Assembly: GCA_029204225.1 (NCBI GenBank)
Contig: CM055098.1
Location: 55,810,537-55,874,536 of the forward strand
Length of the DNA: 64,000 nt
From: Diphasiastrum complanatum
Lineage: Eukaryota > Streptophyta > Lycopodiopsida > Lycopodiales > Lycopodiaceae
Reading direction: 5' to 3'
The notes beneath the pieces are model-generated. The model was not told the DNA's origin. It did no database searches and was given only the letters and a program-made list of their open reading frames with translations. The position numbers and the translations under genes were made by a program. Positions 1 through 10,440 of this stretch are shown in pieces (positions within the stretch are counted from its first letter, which is position 1; each line of letters starts with the position of its first letter).

Positions 1-399
1 AGAATGAAGATGGGTTGCAGTTAACAAACAAATAAATAGTAGATTGCTAAGCTAAGAAAGCAGCACATAAGTAAAAACTAACCCTAGAAAGCGGCAAAGA
101 GAATGCTTAAGGAGACTAAAGAGATTTTAACGGACTAGAATTTGGCATGATTTTGTCATGGCAATTGCTATACCCGACTGCATCCAAATCATTGCATACA
201 TCAATGATCCAATCAACGTCCTATAAGTTCTTTATCCCCTTTTTTGTGCAATAATATTGATGTTCATTATGGTCGTGTTTGCCTCCATTATCATATCATC
301 ATAGATTCTTTGAAATATTCAAACACCTCATCCTTTATATCTGGAAAGATTAATATGTGCTCTATTAAATGAAACAAAGTATCTCGATGCTCCTAGCAA

Positions 400-529
400 T
401 GGGTTATCATAGAACGACACTTATCGTTTGATAGTGCTTCAGATACTATGTCCGATGGAACTATCGAACATTCAAAGGGACTATCGGACACCTGATAGTT
501 ACTATCCGATAACTATCAAACATTCGAAG
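400..529. repeat. Degenerate short repeats beside a copia element
   Basis: Several copies of a motif like AACTATCGAACATTC and CTATCGGACACC lie here, and related motifs recur just past the element at about 4377-4415. This suggests the copia element landed in a small tandem-repeat patch. Nothing else is recognised in bases 1-529, and no gene is supported there. Confidence 0.4.
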
Positions 530-848
530 TGTTAGGAATTAATGTTTATTTGACACCCCTTAATGATAGTTTGGCCATGCATGCGTGCTATTTTTAGGGG
601 CCATTCTAAATTCGTTTTTTATGCTTATGCATGTAGGTGGGCGCACTACAAATAGATTAGGATCTATTTTAGTACTTAGAACCTCATTTTAAATTCTTAC
701 CATATATAGGTAATATTATTAGTAAATAGCTTTTGCTATTTTGCTATTTACTTTAGGCTCACTAGCTTTTATCAATCATTAGAGAAACTATATAAGAAGG
801 CTGGCGCCCCACCTCAACTATTCCATTCAATTCAATAAGCTAGAGCAT
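530..848 (+). repeat. Truncated 5' LTR of the copia element
   Basis: It aligns without length change to 3956-4274 (319 bases each), with about a dozen substitutions counted by eye. A TATA-like ACTATATAAG occurs near 787. The copy stops at GCAT (848), where the right LTR continues for another 100 bases. Confidence 0.85.
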
Positions 849-1384
849 GAAGTGAGGACTGCAGCTTCAGTCATGCACCTTCACAATCAGCTGCAATCCA
901 TACGGTGGGATGGCAACCAGTTGGATCAGCACGTTGAGAAGATCAAAACAATCTTCGCTCAACTCGCTGCATCAGGACAGGAGCACCACGTCCCAGCACC
1001 ACAGCAGCTGATGTACTTCATGAAATCTCTATCGACGTCCTATCAGCCGCTGAGAATGCCCATACTGAGTCTACCAGATATGACATTCGACAAAGCAGTC
1101 AGTCTTGTCGCTGATGAGAGACTGATGAGAGACGAAGGAGAGGGAAGCAGTGATCAAGAGAAAGCTCTCTTCATGAAAGGAAAGAAGAAAAACAAAAACA
1201 AGCCAAGATTCGAGAAGACAAAGTCCTCGAATCAGCAATCTTCTTCCTACGATCACTGCCACAAACCAGGCCATACAGCCAACAAATGCTGGTTCAATCT
1301 AGCAATACCTTGCATGCCCTGCAAGAAGAAAGGGCATTCTGCATACGATTGCAGATTCAACCCAAAAAAAAAAGAACGAAGCTG
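849..1384 (+). pseudogene. copia gag, N-terminally truncated
   Basis: This is the C-terminal part of a copia Gag (capsid and nucleocapsid), which packages element RNA in cytoplasmic particles. The open frame starts inside the capsid domain with helical sequence such as QLQSIRWDGNQLDQHVEK. It ends in two zinc knuckles spaced about 12 residues apart. The first has lost its first cysteine (YDHCHKPGHTANKC). The second is intact (CMPCKKKGHSAYDC, the C-x2-C-x4-H-x4-C pattern). The missing N-terminus was removed by the LTR/gag deletion. A double knuckle also occurs in the element at the right end of the window, so the two gag regions are probably related. Confidence 0.8.
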
Positions 1385-1399
1385 AAAAGGCAAACGTTG

Positions 1400-2215
1400 C
1401 AGAGTCATCTAAGGATGCAGAAAGAGGTGACGAAGCTTTCACGATACTCGATGAAGCTTCAACAAGCTACTCTGAACACGACTACGATGTGGTCATTGAT
1501 TCAGGAGCAACATCTCACATAACCTGGAACAAGAAGGTCTTGATCGACTTTCGCGAACTCGAAAACAACAGAGCAGTGATTCTAGGTGATGGGAGCAGAC
1601 ACGATGTCAAAGGCATCGGCACTCTACAGCTGCGAACACTGTCAGGCCAAGCGGAGCTACCAGGAGCACTTTATGTGCCCTCACTCAAAAAAGATCTGCT
1701 ATCTGTCTCCAAGATGGCAGATCTAGGCATTCAAGTTTTGTTCGACGGCAACACTTGTCGTATGATCAAGAAGACGACAAACAAGTTGCTGACGGTCGGA
1801 TGCAGAGAAGGAAACCTCCATGCAGAGCCTGTACGACATGAGCAGAAAAGACATTGTCACAGGTCTCAAGATTTCAAGGCCCGAAACTGAGTTCTGCGAA
1901 GCCTGTCAGAAAGGCAAGCAACATCGGAATCCATTCACGAATGAGGGAAGAAGAGCCAAGGAAGTTCTTGAGCTCGTCCACTCTGATGTCTGTGGACCGA
2001 TAAAGATGGATTCACTCTCAGGTTCGAGATACTTTCTGACATTCATAGATGATTACAGTCGGATGACCACGATCTACTACTTGAAGAAGAAATCCGAAGT
2101 GTTTGATTCCTTCAAGAGGTTCGTGGCATTTGCAGAGCGACACACCTCGAAAAAGATATAGATCCTTAGATCTGACAACGGAGGTGAATACAAAAGCACA
2201 AAATTTTCAAGGCTT
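1400..2215 (+). pseudogene. copia protease and integrase, broken
   Basis: The frame around 1489 carries the aspartic protease active site VIDSGATSHIT followed by LGDGSRHDVKGIG. A frameshift near 1825 removes the histidines of the integrase HHCC finger. The CEAC cysteines remain (about 1897). The integrase core follows, with the first catalytic Asp (HSDVCGPI), then FIDDYSR, then after a stop codon the second Asp (RSDNGGEY, about 2166). The reading breaks off at about 2200, before the third catalytic residue (Glu), so integrase activity is lost. It is clearly copia order (integrase before reverse transcriptase). Confidence 0.85.
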
Positions 2216-2221
2216 ACACGG

Positions 2222-3909
2222 GTCGGAAGCCAGATGTAAGTCATTTGAGAGTGTTTGGAAGTATTGCTTATTCTCACATACCTAAGGATTCAAGGAGCAA
2301 ATTGGATTCTAAGGCGGCCAAGTGCTTATTTCTTGGTTATGATAATCAAGAGAAGGGATACAGGTTATATGACTTGGAGGGTAAGAAAATAATCATAAGT
2401 AGGGATGTAATCTTTGATGAGGAGACAACTCATAAATACGCCAATTCAAGAACCTAAAGTGTCTTTGGTTGAGATAGGAAAGAGGAAGGAGAGGTCAAGT
2501 ATATGGGATACTTATTCACCTCCTACTTCACCAAGCAGGAAGCATCCTACATCAGAAGCTAGAAGATTGCCTAGGTGGTGCTATGAAACTATCAAGGATG
2601 GTGTTATTATGGAACAGGGAGAATCCAGTACACATGGAACTAGGAGATCAGCTAGACTTGAAAAGCAACATGAAAATCAAGATCGACAGGAGGTTCGACA
2701 AGAGGATCATCATGAAGATGGGGATGTACATTTTGCATATATGGCCACAGTATTAGAGACCAAGGATCCATCTACTTTCAGAGAGGCTGAAAAAGAGGAT
2801 ATTTGGAAGAAATCTATGGATGAGGAGTACGACTCAATTATGAAGAACAAGACTTGAAGACTTGTTCAGCTACCTACAGGTAAAAAGGCCATTGGATGCG
2901 AATGGGTCTATAGGACTAAGCACAAATCAGATGGTTCTATAGATAAACATAAGGCAAGATTGGTGGCAAAAGGTTATGCTCAACAGGAAGGGATTGACTA
3001 TGAGGAAACTTTTGCACCAGTTGCTAAGTCTACTACTATGAGGACTGCTTTATCATTGGCAGCTCAGTTTGGATGGGATATTCAACAAATGGATGTAAAG
3101 AGTGTATTCCTGAATGGATTTCTAGAGGAAGAAGTCTACATGGAGCAGCCAGAGGGATACATAGTAGCAGGACATGAAGACAAGGTTTGCAGGTTGGACA
3201 AGGCACTATATGGACTTAAGCAGGCACCCAGGGCGTGGTACACGAGGATTGACACATACTTTGAGGAGCTTGGCTTTCAGAGGAGTAGTTCAGAGCATAC
3301 ACTTTATGTTTTGGTCAAGAATAATCATATTGTTATTGTAGTGATGTATGTGGATGATCTTATTATTACAAGATCAGATCATAGTATGATTCAGGGAATC
3401 AACAAAGATCTCTCATCGGAATTTGATATGAAGTTCACTACAATATTTTCTTGGGATTGAGGTATGGAGAGCAGTACAGGGACTATTCATTTCTCAATCT
3501 AAGTATGCTCATGAAATTCTAGAAAAGTTCTACATGTTATGTTTTTAGTCTTGGTTATGGTGCTATCTCTTGGAGTTCAAAGGAGCGACATACTATTGCT
3601 TTGTCATCTACAGAGGCAAAATATCGAGCTACTACAAGTGCAACATGTGAAGCAATATGGTTACGAAGGATTCTACATGATGTACATGTGATACAAGATT
3701 CACCTATGGTACTTCAATGTGACAATCAAAGTTGTATTAAATTGGCGAAAAATCCAATTTTTCACAGCAGGACAAAACATATTGAAGTACAACAACACTT
3801 CATCAGAGAGAAAATTCAAAGTGATGAAGTGGAGCTTATCTATTGCCCTACGGAAGAACAAGTTGCAGATATCTTTACCAATTGGCAAAGAAAAATTTCA
3901 GAAGTTTAG
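2222..3909 (+). pseudogene. copia integrase C-terminus, reverse transcriptase, RNase H, broken
   Basis: The reading resumes at the integrase C-terminal region (VSHLRVFGSIAYSHIPKD, then LFLGYDNQEKGYR). It passes a frameshift near 2430 and an in-frame TGA at about 2855, where a Trp is expected. Reverse transcriptase follows with ARLVAKGYAQ, the QMDVK motif, YGLKQAPRAWY and an intact catalytic YVDD (about 3350). RNase H begins after a damaged stretch at 3460-3600 and includes ALSSTEAKYRA, the DNQSCIKLAKNP active-site region and SRTKHIEV; it ends near ADIFTN. Codon use is more AT-rich than in the left half, which suggests a different source. Confidence 0.85.
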
Positions 3910-3942
3910 AGAACTTCTAGGAGTAATAGATAACAAAGTAAA

Positions 3943-3955
3943 CATTAAGGGGGAG
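3943..3955 (+). other. Polypurine tract of the copia element
   Basis: The purine-rich run ATTAAGGGGGAG directly precedes the 3' LTR start TGTTAGC, as expected for the plus-strand primer. Confidence 0.7.
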
Positions 3956-4376
3956 TGTTAGCAATTAATGTTTATTTGACACCCCTTAATGATAGTTTGG
4001 CCATGCCTGCATGCTATTTTTAGGGGCCATTCTAAATTTGTTTTTTATGCTTATGCATGTAGGTGGGCGCACTACAAATAAATTAGGATCTATTTTAGTA
4101 CTTAGAACTTCATTTTTAGTTCTTACCAAATATAGGTAATATTATTAGTAACTAGCTTTTGCTATTTTGCTATTTACTTTAGGCTCACTAGATTTTATCA
4201 ATCATTAGAGAAACTATCTAAGAAGTCTGGCGCCCCACCTCAACTATTCCATTCAATTCAATAAGCTAGAGCATTTGCTCAATTCTCCTATGATCTGTTT
4301 TCTCTCTATACTTAGTTTTATGTGAGTGCTAGTAGGACTAGTATTTCCATCTAGAATTTGTATCTCAAATTCCAAC
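3956..4376 (+). repeat. 3' LTR of the copia element
   Basis: This LTR of about 421 bases runs from TGTTAGC to TTCCAACA. It is the complete version of the truncated left copy. Confidence 0.8.
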
Positions 4377-5179
4377 AAAGGAACTATTGGACACCCCAAC
4401 TATCGAACCATTGAATACTAAACCTAACTATCATGAAGAGACAAAAACGCACACTCAGCCAAAGCCAAGTTACAAGAGTTAACGCATACTAAAAAGTTTA
4501 GCATTAACTTTTCTTGTAATGATTAGCTTAAACTTTCTTGTAATTCCCTCGTTGGGAGTATATTTCAGAGGACCGTAATCAAAATAAGATAGAGAACTGT
4601 AAAAGAAGTGACAAAGTATTGTGTGTCGAACTGTCGACTCTATCTAACACAAAAGGGAAGTTTAAAACACATTGTTCTTCTAGCATTGCTTGTGTTATAC
4701 GAATTCCTTTGATTGTGATATTTTTTGTGATTCGCATTAGTCTAGATCATGCTTTCCGCATTTATGTTTTTACTACGCTACACAAGCATAATGTATGTTT
4801 GTTACCATTCGTTACACACACTTGTAGCAATAAGTACACCATTTTTCAATACTTAACATTGGGACTCTTTGGGTCTCACCTCTACTCCCATGTTTGTCAT
4901 TTACTTACTAGCAACCAAGATCTTGGCTATCTAAGGGACATACAACACATCATGAACCAAGCCTCTCCTTACTCTTGTCACCTAGAAATATACAACTCCA
5001 ATCTTGGGAGTTTCGATTGAACAATGGTCACAAACCAAAATTTCTCTTTCCAATTTTGATAATTTCTATGCTGAAAAAACACTCCTAATGCATGTTATGT
5101 GGCTTCTTGGATCCATATCAAGTGCCAGCGATCTTGCGTAGATCATGTTGTTGTTTTCTTCTCTAGACCCACTACAAGC
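4377..5179. other. Unassigned DNA
   Basis: There is no gene I can support. An open frame at 4619-5020 has no recognisable motif and odd composition, and it is treated as chance. The DNA may include leader or LTR sequence of the inverted gag relic to its right. Confidence 0.4.
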
Positions 5180-5960
5180 CATGCTCTTCTCTACATTTCT
5201 TATCTTGTCTTCCTTTGCATGCTTTCTTTGTTGAGCATGCTCTGGTCACCTCTCCTTTCTTTCCTTGCCCCAATACTGCCATCAGGGCTATCGCATCTTC
5301 CTTGTCTTCTACCTCAGCAACATTGACTTGTGTTGGACGACTTCTTATTTTTTCTTCTAACCTCCTCGGGCATTTTCTTGCAAAATGATCAGCGTCGTTG
5401 TAGCAAAAACATATTCAATCTTTGTTTCCACTCATTTCTTGCATATGTACGGTATCTTTCCCAGCTAGTGTTATGCTTGATCATCCCATATTTGCTCTCC
5501 CTTAGTTGGGGCTTTTCTTGTACCTTGTTGAAGTTTTGTGCCAACATTCTGCCAATAAGCACATGTTCCTCTAAAGTTAATATGGTTTCCTTCTTGAAGA
5601 AAGGCCTGTGTAGCATATCCTAGAACAAGATCATCTGACCTCCCTTCTAAGATCATTCTCAATGCATCATACAAGTTGGTAAGACTCCCTAGTACGGTAA
5701 AGATTATATATGATATATGACTGCTCATTCTCCCTCCAAATGCCTAGCAATGCATTTCATCCTCTCAAGGTGTGCTGCGATAGAATCTCCTTCCCCAAAC
5801 TTAATAGCGGCTAGTTGTCTTCTCAGCAAAAAGCCATTAGCTAAGCTCTTTGTTTCGTAAATTAATTGCAAAATATCCCAAACTTCTCTTGCCATTGCTG
5901 CAGGTTAGACTTGCGTGGCTAGCACTTCACCCAGCCACCAGCAAATCAATACAACACCCT
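5180..5960 (-). pseudogene. copia gag relic, inverted
   Basis: Read on the minus strand from 5960 downwards, the capsid domain is recognisable with frameshifts and stops: AMAREVWDILQLIYETK, then RRQLAAIKFGEGDS and AHLERMKCIARHLE. After a damaged part comes ILTLEEHVLIGRMLAQNF, then a zinc knuckle CYNDADHFARKCP (first cysteine region altered). The acidic tail follows (VNVAEVEDKEDAIALMA). This pattern is typical of a copia Gag. No protease follows, so it is an isolated fragment. If the CcdA gene is intact, this lies in its third intron. Confidence 0.7.
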
Positions 5961-6136
5961 TTTGCTCTTTCACACGATGGAGATGCACCTTCTTCATGTC
6001 CAATTCACGACTACTCATCATCAGCTTAGTGTACCTAATGAGCAAACTGCAATAATTAAGAAAGTAGCACATAAAAGTACAAGCAATAGTTTGCCTGCTT
6101 TCCCACATATGATATGGATGAGGTGGGCTAGATGAG

Positions 6137-6202
6137 GTGGGCTACTGCGTGTAGTAGGCTAAGCCGCAGGAGCGGCAAATACTGCTACACGCTGTAGCCC
6201 AC
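6137..6202. repeat. Short inverted repeat
   Basis: Arms 6137-6154 (GTGGGCTACTGCGTGTAG) and 6185-6202 are reverse complements with one mismatch, separated by 30 bases. It may be a small foldback or MITE remnant or a chance hairpin. Confidence 0.5.
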
Positions 6203-6418
6203 TGTCGGATTAACGATACCTGATGTAGCTGGAGAGAGATAGACGGTCAAGATCTAAATCTGTTTACAAGCCTGCACTATGGAACATAATGAACCTTCTC
6301 TCAACCAACGACGTAATGCCACGTGTTCAATATCACTCCTCACGACTGCTATGGATACTCGCTTGTCATACAACATCAAGAACCAAAAGTTTAAAGAATC
6401 AAGAAAACTTAGTTTGTG

Positions 6419-6694
6419 CTATCCCAAATAAATACAGTGCTGCATATCTTTCCAAACAACAAAGGTTCTGCTTAACTCTGAATCGTTTAAGCTTAACCAT
6501 CTTGCACAAAGATGAACTATACTCTGCAAAGTGAGTATATGAGACAAAGCCAGCAAATTCTCATTTGGGTCGACTCCTGAGTTGCACTTGATTGTTGCTA
6601 TTAAAGCTTTCCTTACGGCATCTTGCAAAACGGTATGCACTAATACCTCCTCAACAAGTGCAAACGAGCTTACAATCTTCATAATACCCCACAT
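6419..6694 (-). CDS. Unidentified 91-residue open frame
   Basis: This minus-strand frame has natural-looking protein composition (for example DAVRKALIATIKCNSGVD and LQSIVHLCARWL), is mostly helical and has no low-complexity sequence. I do not recognise a family. It lies in the region that would be CcdA intron 3, on the same strand, but does not resemble any CcdA segment. It could be an exon fragment of a captured gene, part of an element, or chance. Confidence 0.25.
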   Translation of the reverse strand: MWGIMKIVSSFALVEEVLVHTVLQDAVRKALIATIKCNSGVDPNENLLALSHILTLQSIVHLCARWLSLNDSELSRTFVVWKDMQHCIYLG

Positions 6695-6865
6695 GCCTTA
6701 AAAGTGATATTGACAATTCCAACAAACATTGGCCATCTCGAAAGACAGGAAAGCAGAAGACAAGTTTGCTGGTATTTCAAAGCTTTAAGAATGAAGATTC
6801 AATCACATGTTTCAAGCACAATAATCAACAGAATATGAGGAGCAAAAATGGTAATCAGGGGTCAC

Positions 6866-7596
6866 CTGTGTGCGATTCTTCCCAGAACCTGACGCTCCTG
6901 CACAAACTCCACAAAGTGCTGCGTATCAGCAACGTCGCACTGCAATAGGCATTGAACTATCAATTAGCTTTACAAAACTCTATCATAGCCAACCATTAAC
7001 TAGACTTACCAATCTCAAACAGTTCATAATATGTATTTATACCAAAATTAAGTATGCAAACTCAAATACATAGAAAATTGACTCCAATCTAGGATAAAGT
7101 TGTTAGAAACCGTACCAATGTATCCAAGTGTCAGAGGCAAAACACTGAGTGTACAAGGGGAGAGGCTTGTTACAAGGCCAGCGCCAAAAATAACAGCAAA
7201 ACTGAAGAACAATAATCAGCTATGTCAAACAGAGTGGAAATACACAGTTTTAAATCTGCAGAGGATTATCAAACTCTAAACTGTAAAGAGTTGAAGGATA
7301 ATTGACCTTGCAGGGCCAATCGATGACAATTGGAGCTGCACCACATTGTTTGCTTGCTGGCCCGAGTTATACAGAAGATTGCTGAACCAATCAGCTGCAG
7401 ACGCCCCATTCACTACTGCAATAATGTCCAGCGAAGCTGCTGCAGCGGGCTTGATCAAGCGAGGCACAGGCCGCCCTTGCAATTTCAGGTTCAATGGTAC
7501 GAAGAGTCGAGAACCCAGTGTGGTAAATCTCCAAGAGCTGCGATTTCTGATGCAAAGGGAGGGAGCAGGAGAAGCGGGGATACAGCAAAGCGCCAT
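6866..7596 (-). CDS. CCDA: CcdA-like cytochrome c biogenesis protein, 5' exons 1-3
   Basis: The family moves reducing equivalents across the thylakoid membrane from stroma to lumen, as needed for cytochrome c haem attachment in cytochrome b6f assembly. Exon 1 is 7596-7307, exon 2 is 7201-7116 and exon 3 is 6918-6866; the phases agree and all introns are GT-AG. The start at 7596 gives a Ser/Arg-rich N-terminus without early acids (about 60 residues), like a transit peptide, then [11 protein letters not shown]-type sequence. Exon 2 encodes the first membrane segment, with the family signature [19 protein letters not shown] and its redox cysteine. Exon 3 ends in SGSGKNRTQ. The second SPC-containing half was not found to the left, so the gene either continues beyond the window across an intron over 6.8 kb long or is truncated. 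Upstream is a GT/GA-rich 5' leader. Confidence 0.85.
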
Positions 7597-7611
7597 AGCT
7601 TGGCACGAAAG

Positions 7612-7676
7612 AACTCTCTCTCTCGCGCACGCACACACACACACACACACGCACGCACACACAGACACACACATAT
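7612..7676. repeat. CT/CA microsatellite in the CcdA 5' leader
   Basis: CTCTCTCTCGCGCACGC is followed by CA repeats with interruptions. It sits 16-80 bases upstream of the CcdA start codon, so it is probably in the 5' untranslated region or core promoter. Confidence 0.9.
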
Positions 7677-7709
7677 TTATATCTAATTGTAGGTGTTGCC
7701 CGCCCCCGC

Positions 7710-7710
<1 letters not shown>

Positions 7711-7739
<29 letters not shown>
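7711..7739. repeat. Poly-C tract of 29 bases
   Basis: An uninterrupted C run (G run on the CcdA coding strand) lies about 115 bases upstream of the CcdA start codon. Its length should be checked, because such tracts are error-prone in assemblies. Confidence 0.9.
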
Positions 7740-7742
<3 letters not shown>

Positions 7743-7799
7743 TGAATGAATGTGGTTTGCATCCTTGGTTAATCAAGCTGCAAGGGTATGGTTAACAAA

Positions 7800-8150
7800 C
7801 AAAAAAAGTCATAGGGAGTATCTACTCCTCATAAATGTTGGTAAAGTGCCAAACCTTTGCCATGGCTCTCTCCTACCGGGACCATCACACGTCAAGAGAG
7901 TCCACGTCACATCGGGCTTCAGCGATTTTTAGCAACAACGACCTCCTATAGCAAGAGTGACCTCCTTCAATAGCAATAGCACAACACCAATAGCACATTC
8001 TTGGAGATCCAGCACCTTCAACACCTACATCCACTCCTCCCATTGCATTGGCAAGATCATGGGCAATAGCATTGGCAACTTATTTAAATGGCAGTTGGAG
8101 TAGGAGCAAAGTCAAGCACATTATATAGGTGGAGGGGCGGCAACAATCTA
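7800..8150. other. CcdA upstream flank, no gene seen
   Basis: This is the probable upstream region of the minus-strand CcdA gene. I see no coding sequence and no motif I would defend. Confidence 0.4.
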
Positions 8151-8441
8151 GAATGGTAGTAGCATTTCCAATTTCCAAAGCAACACCAACAATTTCCAAA
8201 AAACGGCCTTCCTTGTTAAAGAATAAATGATTGTAGAATGGCTTATGTTAGATTAGCACTAACTACTAACTATAATTGCAAGTGGGATAGCAATTTGGAA
8301 TGGTAGTAGCATTTCCAATTTCCAAAGCAACACCGGCGATTTCCAAAAAACGGCCTTCCTTGTTAAAGAATAAATGATTGTAGAATGGCTTATGTTAGAT
8401 TAGCACTAACTACTAACTATAATTGCAAGTGGGATAGCAAT
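8151..8441. repeat. 147-bp tandem duplication
   Basis: The segment starting GAATGGTAGTAGCATTTCC at 8151 recurs at 8298 with very few differences, through GCAAGTGGGATAGCAAT. This is a recent-looking duplication of non-coding DNA. Confidence 0.9.
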
Positions 8442-8778
8442 ACATTAGTTAATGCTAACACGATTTATAACTAATAGTTAACTTAACAGAGCTAACAGCA
8501 ATCAAAAGCCTTATCCACCCAAATACCCTTAGTAGGTAAAGCCAACCAACCCCCAACTAAAGTGACACTACATACCTCTCTGTTGTAGACTATAGATGAG
8601 CTCCCATTAAACCTAGGTTATGTTCAGGTAGCCAAGGAAGTCCAAGATTTCCATGAGGTATGACTCATGCTTATTGGCTTGTTCAATGATGTTAATATCC
8701 CTTCCGTCCATGGCCTTTCTTCATCAAGTGTCAGGTCTTTGAGAGGTTCTATGATGTGTGAGAGGCGAAGGCATCTAT

Positions 8779-8935
8779 GATCTTCAAGCACACCCATGTG
8801 CAGGTAGTAATTGAGCTTGTAAGATCTTCAAGGCACTCATGTGCAGGTAGCGATTGAAATTGTAAGATCTTCAAGACACCCATGTGTGGACATCAATTGG
8901 GTCTAAGATCTTTAAGCACCCGTGTGCAAGCAATG
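8779..8935. repeat. Roughly 43-bp tandem repeat, four copies
   Basis: Units start TCTTCAAG or TCTTTAAG at 8781, 8825, 8868 and 8909 (spacing 44, 43, 41). Each continues with CACCCATGTGCAGGTAG-like sequence. The copies differ from each other, so the array is old. Confidence 0.85.
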
Positions 8936-10065
8936 ATGATCGACCAGTATGTGCATTTGCTTGAGCAGATAGCAGTGAAGCTTTGTGCATGACAATTCTA
9001 CCTACTTTTGACACATAATTGGGTAACAATTTATCTTCTAACTAAACTTCTAATTATCACTCTCATTGAAAGCATCCACAAATTCAACATACACACTTCA
9101 TTGTTGCTAGAAGCATTATCCTAGGTGCATTGTTCTCTAGAGTGAATACAAATTTGTCCTTGATCGTGAGAATGGGTCCTTTTAAAGAGTTGTTATCAAG
9201 TAAAGAACTTTTCAAATGTTATTATAATTTCTAAATACTTGTGTCTCAAAATTATATTTCACATGTTTAGTGTTGTTGTTGTTGTTGGAAAACAAGTTGT
9301 GCATAAGTCGAATAACTATTTGACAGTGATTGTTGACTAGGATAGTCGATAGTAGTAGCAATAATTAATGTAATAACAATACCAATTCACTAATATCACA
9401 AGTAAAGCTTTACTATCACTCACAAGTACAGCTTTACTATCATTCACAAGTGTGAAAAATAAATGATGATTATATCATTATGCCAGTATTTAAAATCAAA
9501 AATTATAACTGATCGATGCTTTCATTGTCTACTCCAATTGCACTGTAATAATTTTGCTATAAATTTCGCTCTTACACAAACTGTAAGTGTGATAGCTTAT
9601 TACTAATCAATCTACGCCTATGGCGGAACAAAGAGGAGAAGAAGAAGAAAAATGATGAACATCTTAACAACTTGAAGAACTTAAAAAACTAATTTGATAT
9701 GTTGATCTATAGTTTTTGACGGCACAACCCTAACGAAATGCGCCATTTATCCATATAGCAGGTGCCACGTGGGGCTATGGTAATATAGTGGACAAGGCTC
9801 TACTATACAATTTGTTATAGTCGAGTTTGGAACCCTTGACAATCTATCAACTTTTGGTCATTTCGAATTTTGTTTAATAATCTTTTGAGTTTTAAATTGT
9901 TTCAACAATACGTGTATTTCTAAAAACACTCTCGATACCTTAGACTTTGTCTTGATAATGCAAGTAAAATTATAAACTGTACATAAAATGGTTCCACATT
10001 ACAAATGGTTTCAAAAATGAAATCTAATACTTGTTGCACTCAATAGTGTCATTTGTAGTATGGGG
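8936..10065. other. AT-rich intergenic DNA
   Basis: No open frame or motif worth calling was seen. It includes a short direct repeat of a CACTCACAAGTACAGCTTTACTATCA-like unit near 9405-9450. Confidence 0.4.
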
Positions 10066-10259
10066 TGTTGGAGGGTGCAAGCTATGCACAGGGCGGCTGC
10101 TACCGTGAAGGCACTAGAAAGAGTGTCTTTGTCCCATAAGTAAAATGGAGACTAAAACATCACCCACATATAAGCTCAAAGTAGACATAATACCCTTATC
10201 CCCTGGTACCAGCCCTTTTGGGGTATGTCGCCACTTTCCGTTGTCGAAAAACTCTAACA
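10066..10259 (+). repeat. Short 5' LTR
   Basis: It is bounded by TGTTGGAG and CTCTAACA, which form a near-perfect inverted pair, and is followed directly by a primer binding site. At 194 bases it is short but within the copia range. Confidence 0.65.
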
Positions 10260-10331
10260 TGGTATCCTAGCAATAGAAAACCAACAGATTGATATCAGAG
10301 CAATAGAAAACCAACAGATTGGTATCAGAGC
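10260..10331 (+). other. Three tandem primer binding sites
   Basis: Sites resembling TGGTATCAGAGC, complementary to the 3' end of initiator methionine tRNA, occur at 10260, 10290 and 10320 in exact 30-bp spacing. Between them is the repeated AATAGAAAACCAACAGAT. Only the last site matches the usual sequence fully. Confidence 0.85.
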
Positions 10332-10440
10332 CATGGTTTGGATGCACTAGAGTTTTGAGATTAAAAGAACCTAAAGAGGTTCATATTTTCAGTGCTAGTT
10401 TATAATTTGATTTGTGTTTAATTTTTGCACTTCGATCTTC

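Larger units (their letters stand above)
530..4376 (+). mobile_element. Chimeric, internally deleted Ty1/copia element
   Basis: Two direct repeats bound this unit: 530-848 and 3956-4376. Both begin TGTTAG, and the right copy ends CCAACA. Inside, in copia order, are gag with zinc knuckles, protease, integrase, reverse transcriptase and RNase H, all broken. The left LTR lacks its last 100 bases or so, and the primer binding site and gag start are gone: LTR sequence runs straight into gag at 848/849. A second internal junction near 2200 removes the middle of integrase. Base composition changes across that junction, with the left part richer in GC. No convincing 5-bp target duplication was found. 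Confidence 0.85.

Noticed and set aside
521-4385. Target site duplication around the first copia element
   Set aside because: CGAAG before the left LTR and AAGGA after the right LTR do not match; resemblance beyond that comes from the flanking short repeat.
4619-5020. 133-residue frame
   Set aside because: No family motif, Cys/Ser/Leu-rich composition typical of chance frames, no promoter or splice support.
7330-7795. Overlapping plus-strand frames across CcdA exon 1
   Set aside because: Shadows of the minus-strand exon and of CA and C repeats; splice sites and homology support only the minus strand.
8779-8935. Possible CRISPR-like array
   Set aside because: Units are contiguous, diverged tandem repeats without unique spacers, in plant DNA.
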